Below, in pieces: positions 26,899 to 35,745 of a stretch of DNA of 38,385 nucleotides (the stretch's first letter is position 1; each line of letters starts with the position of its first letter). The notes beneath the pieces were generated by a model. That model did no database searches. It worked only from the letters and a program-made list of their open reading frames with translations, and was not told where the DNA came from. Both the position numbers and the translations under genes were made by a program. This DNA is from CAZLMW01 sp964560875 (GTDB lineage Bacteria > Myxococcota_A > UBA9042), in NCBI GenBank assembly GCA_964560875.1, contig CAZLMW010000079.1:1-38385 (forward strand), given 5' to 3'.

Positions 26899-28797
26899 AT
26901 GGCCGGGAAAACAGCCGACTCAGCGACCATCGCGCGTCGCGGGGACGTGGTCTGGTTTCGTGTCACCGACGCCTGTAACGCCCACTGCGTATTCTGCGCC
27001 GAGCACGTCCCGCGGGCAACCGACGACTTGCGCGACGACTCGGTGCTGCGGCGCTTCGACGGGCTCCTCGCTGGCGGTGTGCCGGCGTCTGTACTCTTCA
27101 CCGGCGGCGAACCCACGGTGCATCCCAAGCTGCCGGCGTTATTGGCCCGAGCCCGCGACCGCGGTGTGCAAACTTCGGTGCTCTACACCAACGGCTTCGC
27201 GCTCGGCGATCCGCGCATCCTCAGCCGCTTGCGTGACGCCGGATTGGGTGTAGCGCGTATCAGCCTTTTCGGGGTCGACGACGACGGTCACGAAGCCACG
27301 CGCCACCCGCGGGCATGGCAGCTGGCGAGCGGCGGGATCGACGCCTGCATCGCCGCGGAGGTGCCGGTCCAGGTGGCGTTGGTCGTCAATGCAATCACGC
27401 TCGATGGGCTGCCCGCGGTCGCTCGCCAGATCGTCGACAGGTGGCCGACAGTGCAACGGGTCATTGTGCGTCCCTACGTCAGCCACGGCGCGCAAGCCTC
27501 GTCCAGCCACCATGTCGCGCCGCGGGATGCCGAGAAGGTGCTCGCTGAGACGGTGCGCACGCTCGCTGCGGCCGGGATCGTGGTGTCGCCGGAGCCGGGC
27601 TACGGCTTTCACTTGTGCGCGTTTGCCAGACCGCGGCCGGTGGCGGCCATTCTTCGCCATGGACAACCCAGCGGCGGCGGCCAGCACGTCCTCTTGCCCG
27701 GCTGTGAGCCCTGCGCGCTGCGGGATCGATGCGGCGGCGTCGAACGGACTCTTGCGGCGCATTTCGGCGACGGCGTTATCGAGCCGATCATCGATAAACG
27801 CCGTGCTGCGTGGCTGCCCGTCTTTGAGCGAACCCGCGCCAGCGACCGGACTGATCGCATCACAGTCGCCGAAAGGGCCGGTGGCTCGCGACGACTTCGA
27901 GAACAGGTCATCCGCATCCTCCACGCGTGCAACCAGCGGTGCGCGTTCTGCTGGGTCGATTTCGAGGCGGGGGCGATGACGGTCGAGGAAGTCCGCGCGG
28001 CGATTGTCGACAACATGGCCCGCGGCGGCGACGAGCCGGTCACGATCACCTACACCGGCGGCGAACCAACGCTACACAAGGACATCATCCCGCTCGTGCA
28101 ACAGGCGCGGGAGCTCGGCGCGGCGCGTGTCCACATCCAGACCAACGCGGTCCGCTGCGCCAACCCCACCCTGGCCGGACAACTCGCCGACGCCGGGCTC
28201 GACGAAGCCCTGGTCTCCCTGCACGCGGCCGACGCCGAGTCGTCCGACGCCCTCACCGCAGCTCCGGGGACATTCGCGCGCACTGTCGAGGGGATCCGCA
28301 ACCTCTGCGACGCCGGCGTCGACGTCGTCATCAACCACGTCCTGACGTCGGCCATCGCGCCGGACTTCCCGACTTTCGTGCGTTTCGTCGCCGATACGCT
28401 GCGCCACGACCGGCTCGTCCTGACCATCGCCGTCGCCGGCAAGATCGACCGCGGCCCGCTCGACGACAGCGTCCTGCCGCGCCTTTCTGAGCTCGCTGAA
28501 CCGGTCCGCGAAGGCCTGCTCCTGGCCCGCGACCTCGACGTCAACTTCCGCGACGTTGTGCATCCGTGCGGGCTGCCTCCCTGCGTGCTCGGCGGCGATT
28601 GCGCGATCTTCGACATCGGTTCGATGCGCAAAGTCACGACAGAGGGCGTCGCTGGAGAGGCTGAGGGGTGCGTCAAACCCGCGAGCTGCCGGCGTTGCGT
28701 CTTCGATGCCGTCTGCTACGGGGTCCGGCGGGAGTATGCCGACGATCACGGGACTGACGAGCTCATCCCCATCGATTCGGCTGATGGCGATGGCTGA
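26899..28797 (+). CDS. Tandem double radical SAM protein
   Basis: A 632-residue protein with two radical SAM domains. The first has CNAHCVFC (Cys26, 30, 33) and FTGGEP; the second has CNQRCAFC (Cys344, 348, 351) and YTGGEP. Each is a complete CxxxCxxC site for a [4Fe-4S] cluster that cleaves S-adenosylmethionine. Each half ends in extra cysteines: CX2CX5C at 269-278, and Cys557, 562, 568 plus CX5CX2CX5C at 591-606. These resemble SPASM/twitch auxiliary-cluster motifs, so up to four or more clusters are possible. The substrate is unknown and no precursor peptide is evident nearby. The start is uncertain: ATG at 26899 is used because a GTG at 26803 would overlap the priA start. The 3' end overlaps the next gene by eight bases. 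Confidence 0.85.
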   Translation: MAGKTADSATIARRGDVVWFRVTDACNAHCVFCAEHVPRATDDLRDDSVLRRFDGLLAGGVPASVLFTGGEPTVHPKLPALLARARDRGVQTSVLYTNGFALGDPRILSRLRDAGLGVARISLFGVDDDGHEATRHPRAWQLASGGIDACIAAEVPVQVALVVNAITLDGLPAVARQIVDRWPTVQRVIVRPYVSHGAQASSSHHVAPRDAEKVLAETVRTLAAAGIVVSPEPGYGFHLCAFARPRPVAAILRHGQPSGGGQHVLLPGCEPCALRDRCGGVERTLAAHFGDGVIEPIIDKRRAAWLPVFERTRASDRTDRITVAERAGGSRRLREQVIRILHACNQRCAFCWVDFEAGAMTVEEVRAAIVDNMARGGDEPVTITYTGGEPTLHKDIIPLVQQARELGAARVHIQTNAVRCANPTLAGQLADAGLDEALVSLHAADAESSDALTAAPGTFARTVEGIRNLCDAGVDVVINHVLTSAIAPDFPTFVRFVADTLRHDRLVLTIAVAGKIDRGPLDDSVLPRLSELAEPVREGLLLARDLDVNFRDVVHPCGLPPCVLGGDCAIFDIGSMRKVTTEGVAGEAEGCVKPASCRRCVFDAVCYGVRREYADDHGTDELIPIDSADGDG

Positions 28798-29290
28798 GCG
28801 GCCGACGAAACCCGTCCCGCCGAGCCGGCCGGAACCGGGCAGGATGCCAAGTGCTGCGGAGCTGCTGCAGCGTCAACCGAATATCCCGTTCATCGAGCGA
28901 CCGTGGCTGCTGCTTTTCGCGGTTGCCCTGCTCATCGGTATCGGGGGCCACGCGATCTGGCACGGCGACGGCGCGGGCCCCAACTCGGTTCGCAGCGTGA
29001 TCGACAGCGCGGTGGCGTTCTACCTGGGTGTTGGCGTGCTGCTGGTTCCCGGTCTGTGCCACCGCTCGGTGCGCGCGGCGCTCAAACATCTGCCCGAAGA
29101 CGAACGGTGGATGCTCCTTCTGCGGATGGCGGTTGTCGGCGTCGTGGGCCCCGGCGCGACGTGGCTGATGTCGCTGTTCATCGAGCCCTTCGGCGGCGTG
29201 ATGATCCTGCGCATGGCGATCGTCGGCTCCTTTGTGATGTCACTGGGCGCTTACGGTGGGCTGCTCATTCGCGAAAAGTACCGCCGTTGA
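28790..29290 (+). CDS. Small four-helix membrane protein, unrecognised
   Basis: A 166-residue protein with a Pro-rich cytoplasmic-looking N-terminus and four predicted membrane helices (about 39-56, 70-89, 112-130, 137-160), ending in a basic REKYRR tail. No family is recognised. Its ATG lies inside the end of the double radical SAM gene (8-nt overlap; an ATG at 28784 is an alternative), so the two are probably translationally coupled. It may anchor or serve the radical SAM enzyme, but this rests only on position. nadC follows 69 nt later. Confidence 0.72.
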   Translation: MAERPTKPVPPSRPEPGRMPSAAELLQRQPNIPFIERPWLLLFAVALLIGIGGHAIWHGDGAGPNSVRSVIDSAVAFYLGVGVLLVPGLCHRSVRAALKHLPEDERWMLLLRMAVVGVVGPGATWLMSLFIEPFGGVMILRMAIVGSFVMSLGAYGGLLIREKYRR

Positions 29291-29359
29291 CAGCCCGCAG
29301 CGCCAACCGCTCATCAAGGCCGTTGCCGTCCCCGCCCCAAGCCCTTACCTTTCGCGCCC

Positions 29360-30199
29360 ATGTGGTTTTCGACCCCCGCCATCCGCGCGCTCATCGACCT
29401 GGCCCTGACCGAAGATATCGGGACCGGTGACGCCGCGACCGAATCGACCGTACCGGCCGGCCTCGTTGGCAAGGCGACCGTCCGCGCCAAGCAAACGCTC
29501 GTGGTTTGCGGTGGGCCGGTGTTCGCCGAAGTGGTCGGGCGCGTGGATCCAACCGTCGTTGTCACGCAGCACATCGCCGAAGGTGAGACCGCGAGCTATG
29601 GCGATTCGGTGCTCACGTTCGAAGGCCCGGTCCGCAGCATCCTTGTCGCCGAGCGCCTTGGCCTTAATTTCATCGGACGCATGTCGGGCATCGCGACGTT
29701 CGCGCGGTCATGTGCCAACGCCGTCGCTGGCACCGGGGTCCGCGTTGTCGACACACGCAAGACGCTGCCGGGCTTTCGCGCGCTCGACAAATACGCGGTG
29801 CGGACCGGGGGCTGCCACAACCATCGCACCTCGCTCGATGCCGGTGTGATGATCAAGGAAAACCATATTGCGGCCGCGGGGTCCGTTCGCGGTGCCGTCC
29901 TTGCCGCCCGCGCTCGCGCCACCCACCTCGTGCGCGTGGAGATCGAGATCGAACGACTCGACCAGCTCGAAGAGGCCCTGGAAGCTGGCGCCGACGTGGT
30001 CATGCTCGACAACATGGACAACGACCTGATGCGGCAGGCCGTGGCGCAAAATGCCGGCCGCGCGATCCTCGAGGCGAGCGGCAACATGACGCTCAGACGC
30101 CTGCCCGAAGTGGCGGCGACCGGGATCGACGTGATCTCGCTTGGCGCGCTGACACACACCGTCATCAACGCCGACTATTCGCTGCGCTTGGACACCTGA
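29360..30199 (+). CDS. nadC: Nicotinate-nucleotide pyrophosphorylase (quinolinate PRTase)
   Basis: A 279-residue cytoplasmic enzyme that converts quinolinate and PRPP to nicotinate mononucleotide in de novo NAD synthesis. Signature segments are intact: DTRKTLPGFRALDKYAV (131-147) with the quinolinate-binding Arg/Lys residues, GGCHNHR (150-156), MIKENHI, then MLDNMDN, EASGNMTL and VISLGALTH at the phosphate-binding end of the barrel. Length and start agree with the family. It is the first of three cofactor genes, nadC-birA-coaX, a grouping seen in many bacteria, with birA only 15 nt downstream. No nadA or nadB is present in the window. Confidence 0.97.
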   Translation: MWFSTPAIRALIDLALTEDIGTGDAATESTVPAGLVGKATVRAKQTLVVCGGPVFAEVVGRVDPTVVVTQHIAEGETASYGDSVLTFEGPVRSILVAERLGLNFIGRMSGIATFARSCANAVAGTGVRVVDTRKTLPGFRALDKYAVRTGGCHNHRTSLDAGVMIKENHIAAAGSVRGAVLAARARATHLVRVEIEIERLDQLEEALEAGADVVMLDNMDNDLMRQAVAQNAGRAILEASGNMTLRRLPEVAATGIDVISLGALTHTVINADYSLRLDT

Positions 30200-30214
30200 G
30201 CCGCAGTTCGCACC

Positions 30215-31078
30215 ATGCCCGCCGCGATCGACACCAACCGCATTGAGGCCGCGCTCCGCGACGACATCGGGTCGTGGCGGGGGTTGGTCTACGCCGATGA
30301 GACCGGATCGACGAACGACGACGTGCGGACCGCTCAACCCGCGCACCTGGGCTTGCAGGGCAGCTGGGTGATGGCGCTCGCCGACGCACAAAAAAACGGA
30401 CGTGGCCGGCTCGGGCACGGTTGGTTTTCCCCCGCTGGCGGCGCGATCCACCTGTCGCTGGCGGCGGAATTGGCGCTCTCCACACCGCTCTGGCCGCGCG
30501 CATCCCTGGTTGTTGGTGGAGCCGCGGCGCGCGCAATCAGCGACGTCACCGGCATCGATGTTCGCTTGAAGTGGCCCAATGACCTGCTCGTGTCCGTCGA
30601 TGGAACGTGGCGCAAGGCTGGCGGCATCTTGTGCGAGAGGCACGAACCCGCGCGAGGGCCTGCGTTGTGGATCTGCGGTATCGGCGTGGATGTTGCCATC
30701 GAGCGGAGCGCCTTCCCAACCGCGCTGCAGGACCACGTCGCGTCGCTTTCCTGGCTCGCCCCCGCCGCCGATCGGACCGAGCTTGCTTTGGCCCTGGCGC
30801 TGGCGATTCGGCGCGACATCGAGGCATGGCAGGCCCGCGGTGGCCAGCTCGCGGTCGAGGAGCTGCGCAAGCGCGCGGTGTTCATCGGCGACATTGTGAC
30901 CATCGACGAGGGTGATGGCGGCGCCGCCCGCGACATGCGCCTGGTCGATCTCGCCAACGATGGTGGGCTGATCGTACAACCACCGGGCGGCGGCCCCACC
31001 GAAAACGTCGCGCCGCTGCAGATCCTCGCTGCGCAGTCCAACCCACCGTGGCATGCTCCGCCGCGCTTGCCGCGCTGA
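30215..31078 (+). CDS. birA: Biotin-[acetyl-CoA carboxylase] ligase
   Basis: A 287-residue biotin protein ligase that activates biotin as biotinyl-AMP and transfers it to the carrier lysine of acetyl-CoA carboxylase. Motifs: the glycine-rich adenylate loop GRGRLG (62-67), KWPND (119-123), KAGGIL with the catalytic Lys134, and GIGVDV. There is no N-terminal winged helix, so this is a group I ligase that cannot act as the biotin-operon repressor. A C-terminal SH3-like cap is visible (VFIGDIVTIDEG to GGLIVQPPGGG). It lies between nadC and coaX with 15 and 18 nt gaps. Confidence 0.96.
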   Translation: MPAAIDTNRIEAALRDDIGSWRGLVYADETGSTNDDVRTAQPAHLGLQGSWVMALADAQKNGRGRLGHGWFSPAGGAIHLSLAAELALSTPLWPRASLVVGGAAARAISDVTGIDVRLKWPNDLLVSVDGTWRKAGGILCERHEPARGPALWICGIGVDVAIERSAFPTALQDHVASLSWLAPAADRTELALALALAIRRDIEAWQARGGQLAVEELRKRAVFIGDIVTIDEGDGGAARDMRLVDLANDGGLIVQPPGGGPTENVAPLQILAAQSNPPWHAPPRLPR

Positions 31079-31096
31079 CGGCCCGGAAACACACCC

Positions 31097-31900
31097 ATGC
31101 TGCTCGCCATCGACATCGGCAACACCAACGCGGTGCTCGGCATCTACGACGGCGACACCCTCGTTGACCACCTGCGCCTCGAGAGCCGCCACAGCTCCAC
31201 ACGCGACGAATACGCGGCGGTGCTCGCCGTCATGCTGCAGCAGCGAAATATCCAGCTCGACCGCATCCATGCCGCCATCATCGGTTCGGTCGTGCCGGCG
31301 CTGACCGAGATCTTCGAGACCGTGTGCGAGCGGCTATTCGGGGTCGAACCCCTCACTGTCGGGCCCGGCATTCGCACCGGCATGAAGATGCAGATCGAAA
31401 ACCCGCGCGAGGTGGGCGCCGATCGCATTGTCAACGCCGTCGCCGCGTTCGAACAGGCGCGCGGTTGTGCCATCGTCGTCGATTTTGGCACGGCGACAAC
31501 CTTTGACGTGGTGTCGGTGCGCGGCGACTACCTGGGCGGCGTCATCGTTCCCGGCGTCGGCATCAGCGCCGATGCTCTCGCGTCCCGCACCGCCAAACTC
31601 CCCCGCGTCGAGATCGCGCGCCCCAAGTCCGTCATCGGCCGCACCACCGTCCAAGCCATCCAAAGCGGGCTCGTGTTCGGCTACGTCGCTCTTATCGAAG
31701 GCCTCGTACATCGCATCAGCGAGCAAATGAGCGCCAAGCCCCGCGTCATCGCGACCGGCGGACTCGCTAGTTTGATCGCACGGGAGACGGACGTTATCGA
31801 CGACGTGGTCGAATTCCTGACGCTCGACGGCCTGCGAATGGTCTGGCTGCGCAACAAGGAACGCCGACCGGCGGTGACCGTGCGACGGGGCCGCCATTGA
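31097..31900 (+). CDS. coaX: Type III pantothenate kinase
   Basis: A 267-residue ASKHA-fold kinase that phosphorylates pantothenate as the first step to coenzyme A. The phosphate-1 loop DIGNTN (6-11), the GADR motif with the catalytic Asp (107-110), DFGTATTFD (129-137) and GGVIVPG (147-153) are all in place. Type III enzymes need a monovalent cation and are not inhibited by CoA, which suits a genome without the CoaA form. It follows birA by 18 nt, and its TGA overlaps the TTG start of queE, so nadC-birA-coaX-queE is probably one operon. Confidence 0.96.
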   Translation: MLLAIDIGNTNAVLGIYDGDTLVDHLRLESRHSSTRDEYAAVLAVMLQQRNIQLDRIHAAIIGSVVPALTEIFETVCERLFGVEPLTVGPGIRTGMKMQIENPREVGADRIVNAVAAFEQARGCAIVVDFGTATTFDVVSVRGDYLGGVIVPGVGISADALASRTAKLPRVEIARPKSVIGRTTVQAIQSGLVFGYVALIEGLVHRISEQMSAKPRVIATGGLASLIARETDVIDDVVEFLTLDGLRMVWLRNKERRPAVTVRRGRH

Positions 31901-32568
31901 AGGACCGGACGCCCGATCCGCTCGCCACACGCTTGGCGGTCACCGAGCTGTACGCGTCGATCCAGGGTGAGTCGACGCACGCCGGCCGGCCCTGCACGTT
32001 TATCCGCCTGGCGCGATGTCCGCTGCGGTGCCGTTGGTGCGACACCGTCTATTCCTTCGACCCCGGTGAACCGACGACCGTGGGCGCCGTCCTCGATGAG
32101 GTCAAACGATGCGGCCTGCCCCTTGTCGAAGTCACCGGCGGCGAACCTCTCGCGCAACGCGGCTGCCATATCCTGCTCGAGCGGCTTTGCGACGCCGGCT
32201 ACGAGGTCCTGATCGAAACCAGTGGCGCCTTTGCCTTCCGCGACATCGACCCGCGCGTGAAGGTGATCGCCGACCTCAAGTGCCCGGGTTCCGACGAGAG
32301 TCATCGCAACCTGCTGGCCGACCTTGCAGCGCTGCGTTCGTGTGACGAGCTGAAGATTGTCGTCGCCGACCGAGCGGACTTCGACTGGGCGCTGCAACGG
32401 CTCAACGATGAGCTGATCGGCCTTGAAGCGACGGTCCTGTGGTCGGCGGTCCACGAGGAATGCAGCGGCGCGGACCTCGCGGACTGGATCCTGCAAACCA
32501 AGGCCCCGGGACGCCTCCAGGTGCAGGTTCACAAGGTCCTGTGGCCAGCCGCTGAACGGGGCGTGTAG
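31897..32568 (+). CDS. queE: 7-carboxy-7-deazaguanine synthase (radical SAM)
   Basis: A 223-residue radical SAM enzyme that contracts 6-carboxytetrahydropterin to 7-carboxy-7-deazaguanine in queuosine synthesis. Seen: ELYASIQGEST near the N-terminus, the CxxxCxxC cluster site (Cys41, 45, 48) followed by DTVYSF, TGGEPL, the ETSG segment and DLKCPGS. The start appears to be TTG at 31897, overlapping the coaX stop as TTGA; no ATG or GTG lies nearby that keeps the conserved N-terminus. No queC, queD or queF is present. Its position behind the CoA gene suggests it shares that transcript. Confidence 0.93.
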   Translation: MKDRTPDPLATRLAVTELYASIQGESTHAGRPCTFIRLARCPLRCRWCDTVYSFDPGEPTTVGAVLDEVKRCGLPLVEVTGGEPLAQRGCHILLERLCDAGYEVLIETSGAFAFRDIDPRVKVIADLKCPGSDESHRNLLADLAALRSCDELKIVVADRADFDWALQRLNDELIGLEATVLWSAVHEECSGADLADWILQTKAPGRLQVQVHKVLWPAAERGV

Positions 32569-32589
32569 CGATCCCATCGCGACGTGAAC

Positions 32590-33408
32590 ATGCCGTCGAA
32601 CCCCAACTTACCCGCAATCACCGATCGCTCCGCGGCGATGTGCCGACCTTGGGAGCGCCTTGATCCGGATGACAGCGCAACCGTCGCGTTTGCCCGCCGG
32701 CATGGCTTCGCCGCATTGAAAGCTGCTGTCTCGGTGCAGAGCGTGCAACGACTTGGCGCCCACGTGCGTCGTTGGTTGCGGGAACGCGGGTTGATCGACT
32801 CGGCAGATCGCGCAACGCCCGGGGCGTGTTGGACCAACGATGGGTTCGACGACCCGCGCTGGATCGCGCTGCAGCAGCACGTATTCGCCAGTCCAGAGGC
32901 CACCGCGGTCATTGGCGACGCGCGCTTGGGGGCTTTTCTGTCCGCCCTCTTCGACGGCCCGATTGCGTCACGTCGCGGGGATATCTGCCGCATCGCGTTT
33001 CCCGACGGACGTCATCACACGACCAGGCCCCACCAGGATGGCGCCTACATGCCGGTCTCCGATTCGCCAGCGCCCTGGACCGTTTGGATCCCGCTGCATC
33101 CTTGCGGACCCGACGATGGCGGGATCGGTCTGTGGCCCGACAGCTTTAGCGGCCCGCTGCTCGACCACACGGGGGCCGGCCTGCTCGGTGGTTGCGACGT
33201 TGCCGATGAGGCTGTGTGGGTCACCGGTGAGCTCGCCGTCGGTGACGCGTTGCTGTTCGCCCCGACGGTCGTGCATCGGGCGTGGCCGAACCTTCGCCCC
33301 GACAGGCCGAGAATTTCGGTCGACCTGCGTTTCTCTCACCTGGGGACGGGCGATGTCACGGGGTCGCGTTCCCGAATCGCCAACGCAAGCACCGACGATC
33401 CGCCGTAA
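32590..33408 (+). CDS. Phytanoyl-CoA dioxygenase (PhyH)-like Fe(II)/2-oxoglutarate oxygenase
   Basis: A 272-residue protein with the facial triad of Fe(II)/2-oxoglutarate oxygenases: His148 and Asp150 in RPHQDGAYM, His229 in VVHRAWPN, and Arg241 in RISVDLRF as the likely 2-oxoglutarate ligand. The WIPLHPCGPDDGGIGLWP segment is typical of the PhyH family's beta-barrel. The substrate is unknown; relatives hydroxylate lipids, amino acids or secondary metabolites. The ATG at 32590 is used, with a GTG two codons earlier as an alternative. It starts 21 nt after queE and overlaps the end of the opposing NapH-like gene by 73 nt. Confidence 0.82.
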   Translation: MPSNPNLPAITDRSAAMCRPWERLDPDDSATVAFARRHGFAALKAAVSVQSVQRLGAHVRRWLRERGLIDSADRATPGACWTNDGFDDPRWIALQQHVFASPEATAVIGDARLGAFLSALFDGPIASRRGDICRIAFPDGRHHTTRPHQDGAYMPVSDSPAPWTVWIPLHPCGPDDGGIGLWPDSFSGPLLDHTGAGLLGGCDVADEAVWVTGELAVGDALLFAPTVVHRAWPNLRPDRPRISVDLRFSHLGTGDVTGSRSRIANASTDDPP

Positions 33409-34916
33409 AGCAAAAACCCAAGCACGCCCCACGGCACGATGGCACCGAGTTCAGTACCGCCCTGCTTGGGCACTGGGATGCTGACGACGTCGGTCAGCCA
33501 ATCCTGGACGGGCAACACCTCGATGCGCATGCCGGCGGTCAACGGGAAATAGATCCGCTCGCGATAGATCGTCGGGCGGGGCGCAGATCGCGGCCGACGC
33601 GCGCGGTCGAAGTTGAGAGCCTTGAGCACCGTGCCGTCGGCGCTGACGATTCGCACATCGAGCTTAGCGTCGTACGTGTCGCGCGTCGGCAATACGCCGC
33701 GCTCGTCGGGCGCTCCTATCGCCCCGCGAACGATGAAGACCGAGATGTCGGTGCCCCTCTGCTCGTGCTTGTGGTCGGCGTCGTCGCGCGTTCCGGTCAT
33801 ATCGACGGCAGCGACTGCAACGGTCACATCGCCCACGACCCGGTGAGCGGAGACGGTCAGGCGCGGACGGCGGTCGGTCTCCTCGGCACGGGCATCCCCT
33901 CCGATGAAACTGACGGCCATCGCGGCGAGGCAAATGGCTGCGGCGGATGCGCGGCGGGGAGGCGCGACCACGACCTGCAGGTTGATCGATGGACAAGACG
34001 TGAAACAACGAGCGCAAGCATCGCAGTCCGGCCCGGGATCACCGCTGGCGGGATCGAGGTGCAACCAACAGGCGACCGAACACAGACCGCACGACTTGCC
34101 ACAGGCCGACGGGCGAGCGATCGCGACACGCACCACGCGGGCTCTCCCCGTAGCGGACAGCATCGCGCCGGTTGGGCACAACGCCGAACACCACGTCGTC
34201 GGGCCAAACGCTACGGCCGTCGCGATAAGACCGACCAACAAACCCAGCACGGCGCTGCCGCCACCGAGCAACCAGACCGCATACGACGCCTGCTGAACAA
34301 GCAAATGTGGTAGCGCGAGATCGACCACCATGTGACCGCCGAGCGCACCGCCGACGATGGCCACACCGAGCACAAGCCAGCGAATCGGTCGGCGCGTGGG
34401 GACGACGAAAAGCGGAGTCCACCTGAGCCGACGAAGCGCGGCATCCAGCCACCGCGCGATGGTTCCGTAGGGGCACAACCAGCCGCAGAAGAAGCGTCCG
34501 GCGAACAGGCCGATCAGCAGCGGCAACGCAAACGCGAGCAGCACACGCGCGTCGAACCGACCCCGCAACAACGCCACGCTGCCGGCGACCGGGTCGATCG
34601 CGGGGATGCCGAGGACGTCAACACCGGTGCCGCCACCGACGAGCTGGAGCGCATCGTAGGCCTTGCTGGGGGCGTGGCCACGGGGCAGCGTCTTGTACAA
34701 AGTCGCGGGCAGTTCGCGGCCGAGCGTGTTCCAGGACGCCATCGACTCTTCATCGAGCCGTTGCCAACCGCCGAGCACAGGCGCCGCCACAACGACGATC
34801 AACACAACGGTCTGGGCGATGATTCGGGCCCAGCGCCAGGTCTTGCCGCCGCCGCTGATCCGCAGACCGGAGAGCGCGACGCGACGGGGTCTGACCGGGC
34901 GGTTTTCAGACGTCAT
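33336..34916 (-). CDS. NapH-like membrane ferredoxin with extra C-terminal domain
   Basis: A 526-residue membrane iron-sulfur protein of the NapH/MauN type. Helices flank the paired motifs CGWLCPYG (Cys144, 148) and WCSALCPTGA (Cys243, 247); a cytoplasmic tail follows with cysteines at 272, 276, 279, 283 and 298, 301, 304, 308 for two [4Fe-4S] clusters. Such proteins pass quinol electrons toward periplasmic reductases. Unusually, a further hydrophobic segment (about 325-343) leads into a beta-rich domain of roughly 150 residues and a last helix near the C-terminus. The ATG is set by GGAGGTG four bases upstream. The start overlaps the NapG-like gene by 11 nt, so the two are coupled. Confidence 0.82.
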   Translation of the reverse strand: MTSENRPVRPRRVALSGLRISGGGKTWRWARIIAQTVVLIVVVAAPVLGGWQRLDEESMASWNTLGRELPATLYKTLPRGHAPSKAYDALQLVGGGTGVDVLGIPAIDPVAGSVALLRGRFDARVLLAFALPLLIGLFAGRFFCGWLCPYGTIARWLDAALRRLRWTPLFVVPTRRPIRWLVLGVAIVGGALGGHMVVDLALPHLLVQQASYAVWLLGGGSAVLGLLVGLIATAVAFGPTTWCSALCPTGAMLSATGRARVVRVAIARPSACGKSCGLCSVACWLHLDPASGDPGPDCDACARCFTSCPSINLQVVVAPPRRASAAAICLAAMAVSFIGGDARAEETDRRPRLTVSAHRVVGDVTVAVAAVDMTGTRDDADHKHEQRGTDISVFIVRGAIGAPDERGVLPTRDTYDAKLDVRIVSADGTVLKALNFDRARRPRSAPRPTIYRERIYFPLTAGMRIEVLPVQDWLTDVVSIPVPKQGGTELGAIVPWGVLGFLLYGGSSVLALAIRERDPVTSPVPR

Positions 34917-35592
34917 GCCGCACCTCCGCGGCCGCGGGCCGGACGTCGATTGCGGTCGGTACCTGCGGGCAGAACTCGACGCATCGACCGCAGCCGACAC
35001 AGCCGTCTTCGAGCACGACCGGCTTGCCGGCGGGGACCAGCTTGATGGCCTTACCGGGCAGCGGACAGGCGTCGTGGCAGTAGCCGCAGATTCGCCCGAT
35101 GTAGCTCAGGCAGCGGTCGGGATCGACGACTGCTATGCCCATATTGACCTTCTCGACGATGGCTTCGAGGTTGTCTTTGGTCGCCGAAAGCGCGCCGGTC
35201 GGGCAGATGTTGGTGCACCGCATACACAGCGTGCAGGAGCGCCGTCGCACATCCAGGTAGGGGGTCAACCCGCCCCATGTGGGCTCATCAGCGCCAAACA
35301 TCCGAATGCAGCCGTTTTGGCAGACGACACCGCAGAGCCCGCAGCGAATGCACGCCTTCTGAAACGCTTCGTCGTCGGAGCCGGCTGTCGGTGGACGGAC
35401 GGGCGGGCCGTGCTTTTCGCGGGCGGATGCCGCATCCGAATGCAACGTCGCGCCGAGGAGCGTGGCACCGCCGAGCATGGCGGCCCCAGCGGCGATGAAC
35501 TGCCGCCTGCCAACGCCGGTGTTTTCGCGTCGCTCCTGGATCGCGCGTGCCAGCCGCACGCGCTTCTTGTCGGGCCGTTTCTTTTCCGCCAT
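34906..35592 (-). CDS. NapG-like ferredoxin-type protein with Tat signal
   Basis: A 228-residue iron-sulfur protein. GRRQFIAAGA (residues 28-37) is a twin-arginine signal, so the folded protein is exported or membrane-anchored in the periplasm. Four [4Fe-4S] sites follow: Cys81/84/87/91, Cys120/123/126/130, Cys161/169/172/176 and Cys198/201/204/208. This is the NapG layout; NapG works with NapH to move electrons from menaquinol to periplasmic acceptors such as nitrate reductase NapA. No NapA, NapB or NapC is in the window. The start is ATG 35592, with GAGG about 8 nt upstream. Confidence 0.87.
   Translation of the reverse strand: MAEKKRPDKKRVRLARAIQERRENTGVGRRQFIAAGAAMLGGATLLGATLHSDAASAREKHGPPVRPPTAGSDDEAFQKACIRCGLCGVVCQNGCIRMFGADEPTWGGLTPYLDVRRRSCTLCMRCTNICPTGALSATKDNLEAIVEKVNMGIAVVDPDRCLSYIGRICGYCHDACPLPGKAIKLVPAGKPVVLEDGCVGCGRCVEFCPQVPTAIDVRPAAAEVRHDV
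34921..34927 (-). promoter_or_regulatory. Shine-Dalgarno site that sets the NapH-like start
   Basis: On the minus strand GGAGGTG lies four bases before the ATG at 34916, inside the end of the NapG-like gene. It selects this start over an in-frame upstream start at 35000. Confidence 0.8.
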
Positions 35593-35745
35593 AGCGACCT
35601 CATCGGGGTGGGCAACGTCCCGATGGCAAGCTATGCGGCCCCCCATGCCGTCCAATGGCGAAGATTTCGCCCGACGATGGGGAGATTTACGCGCCGCGGC
35701 GTCACGACGAGTTGAATTACGTACGGCGAACCCGCCGCCGGTGGC

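Noticed and set aside
29708..31270. A 520-codon open frame on the minus strand
   Set aside because: Antisense to nadC, birA and coaX, all of which carry complete family motifs.
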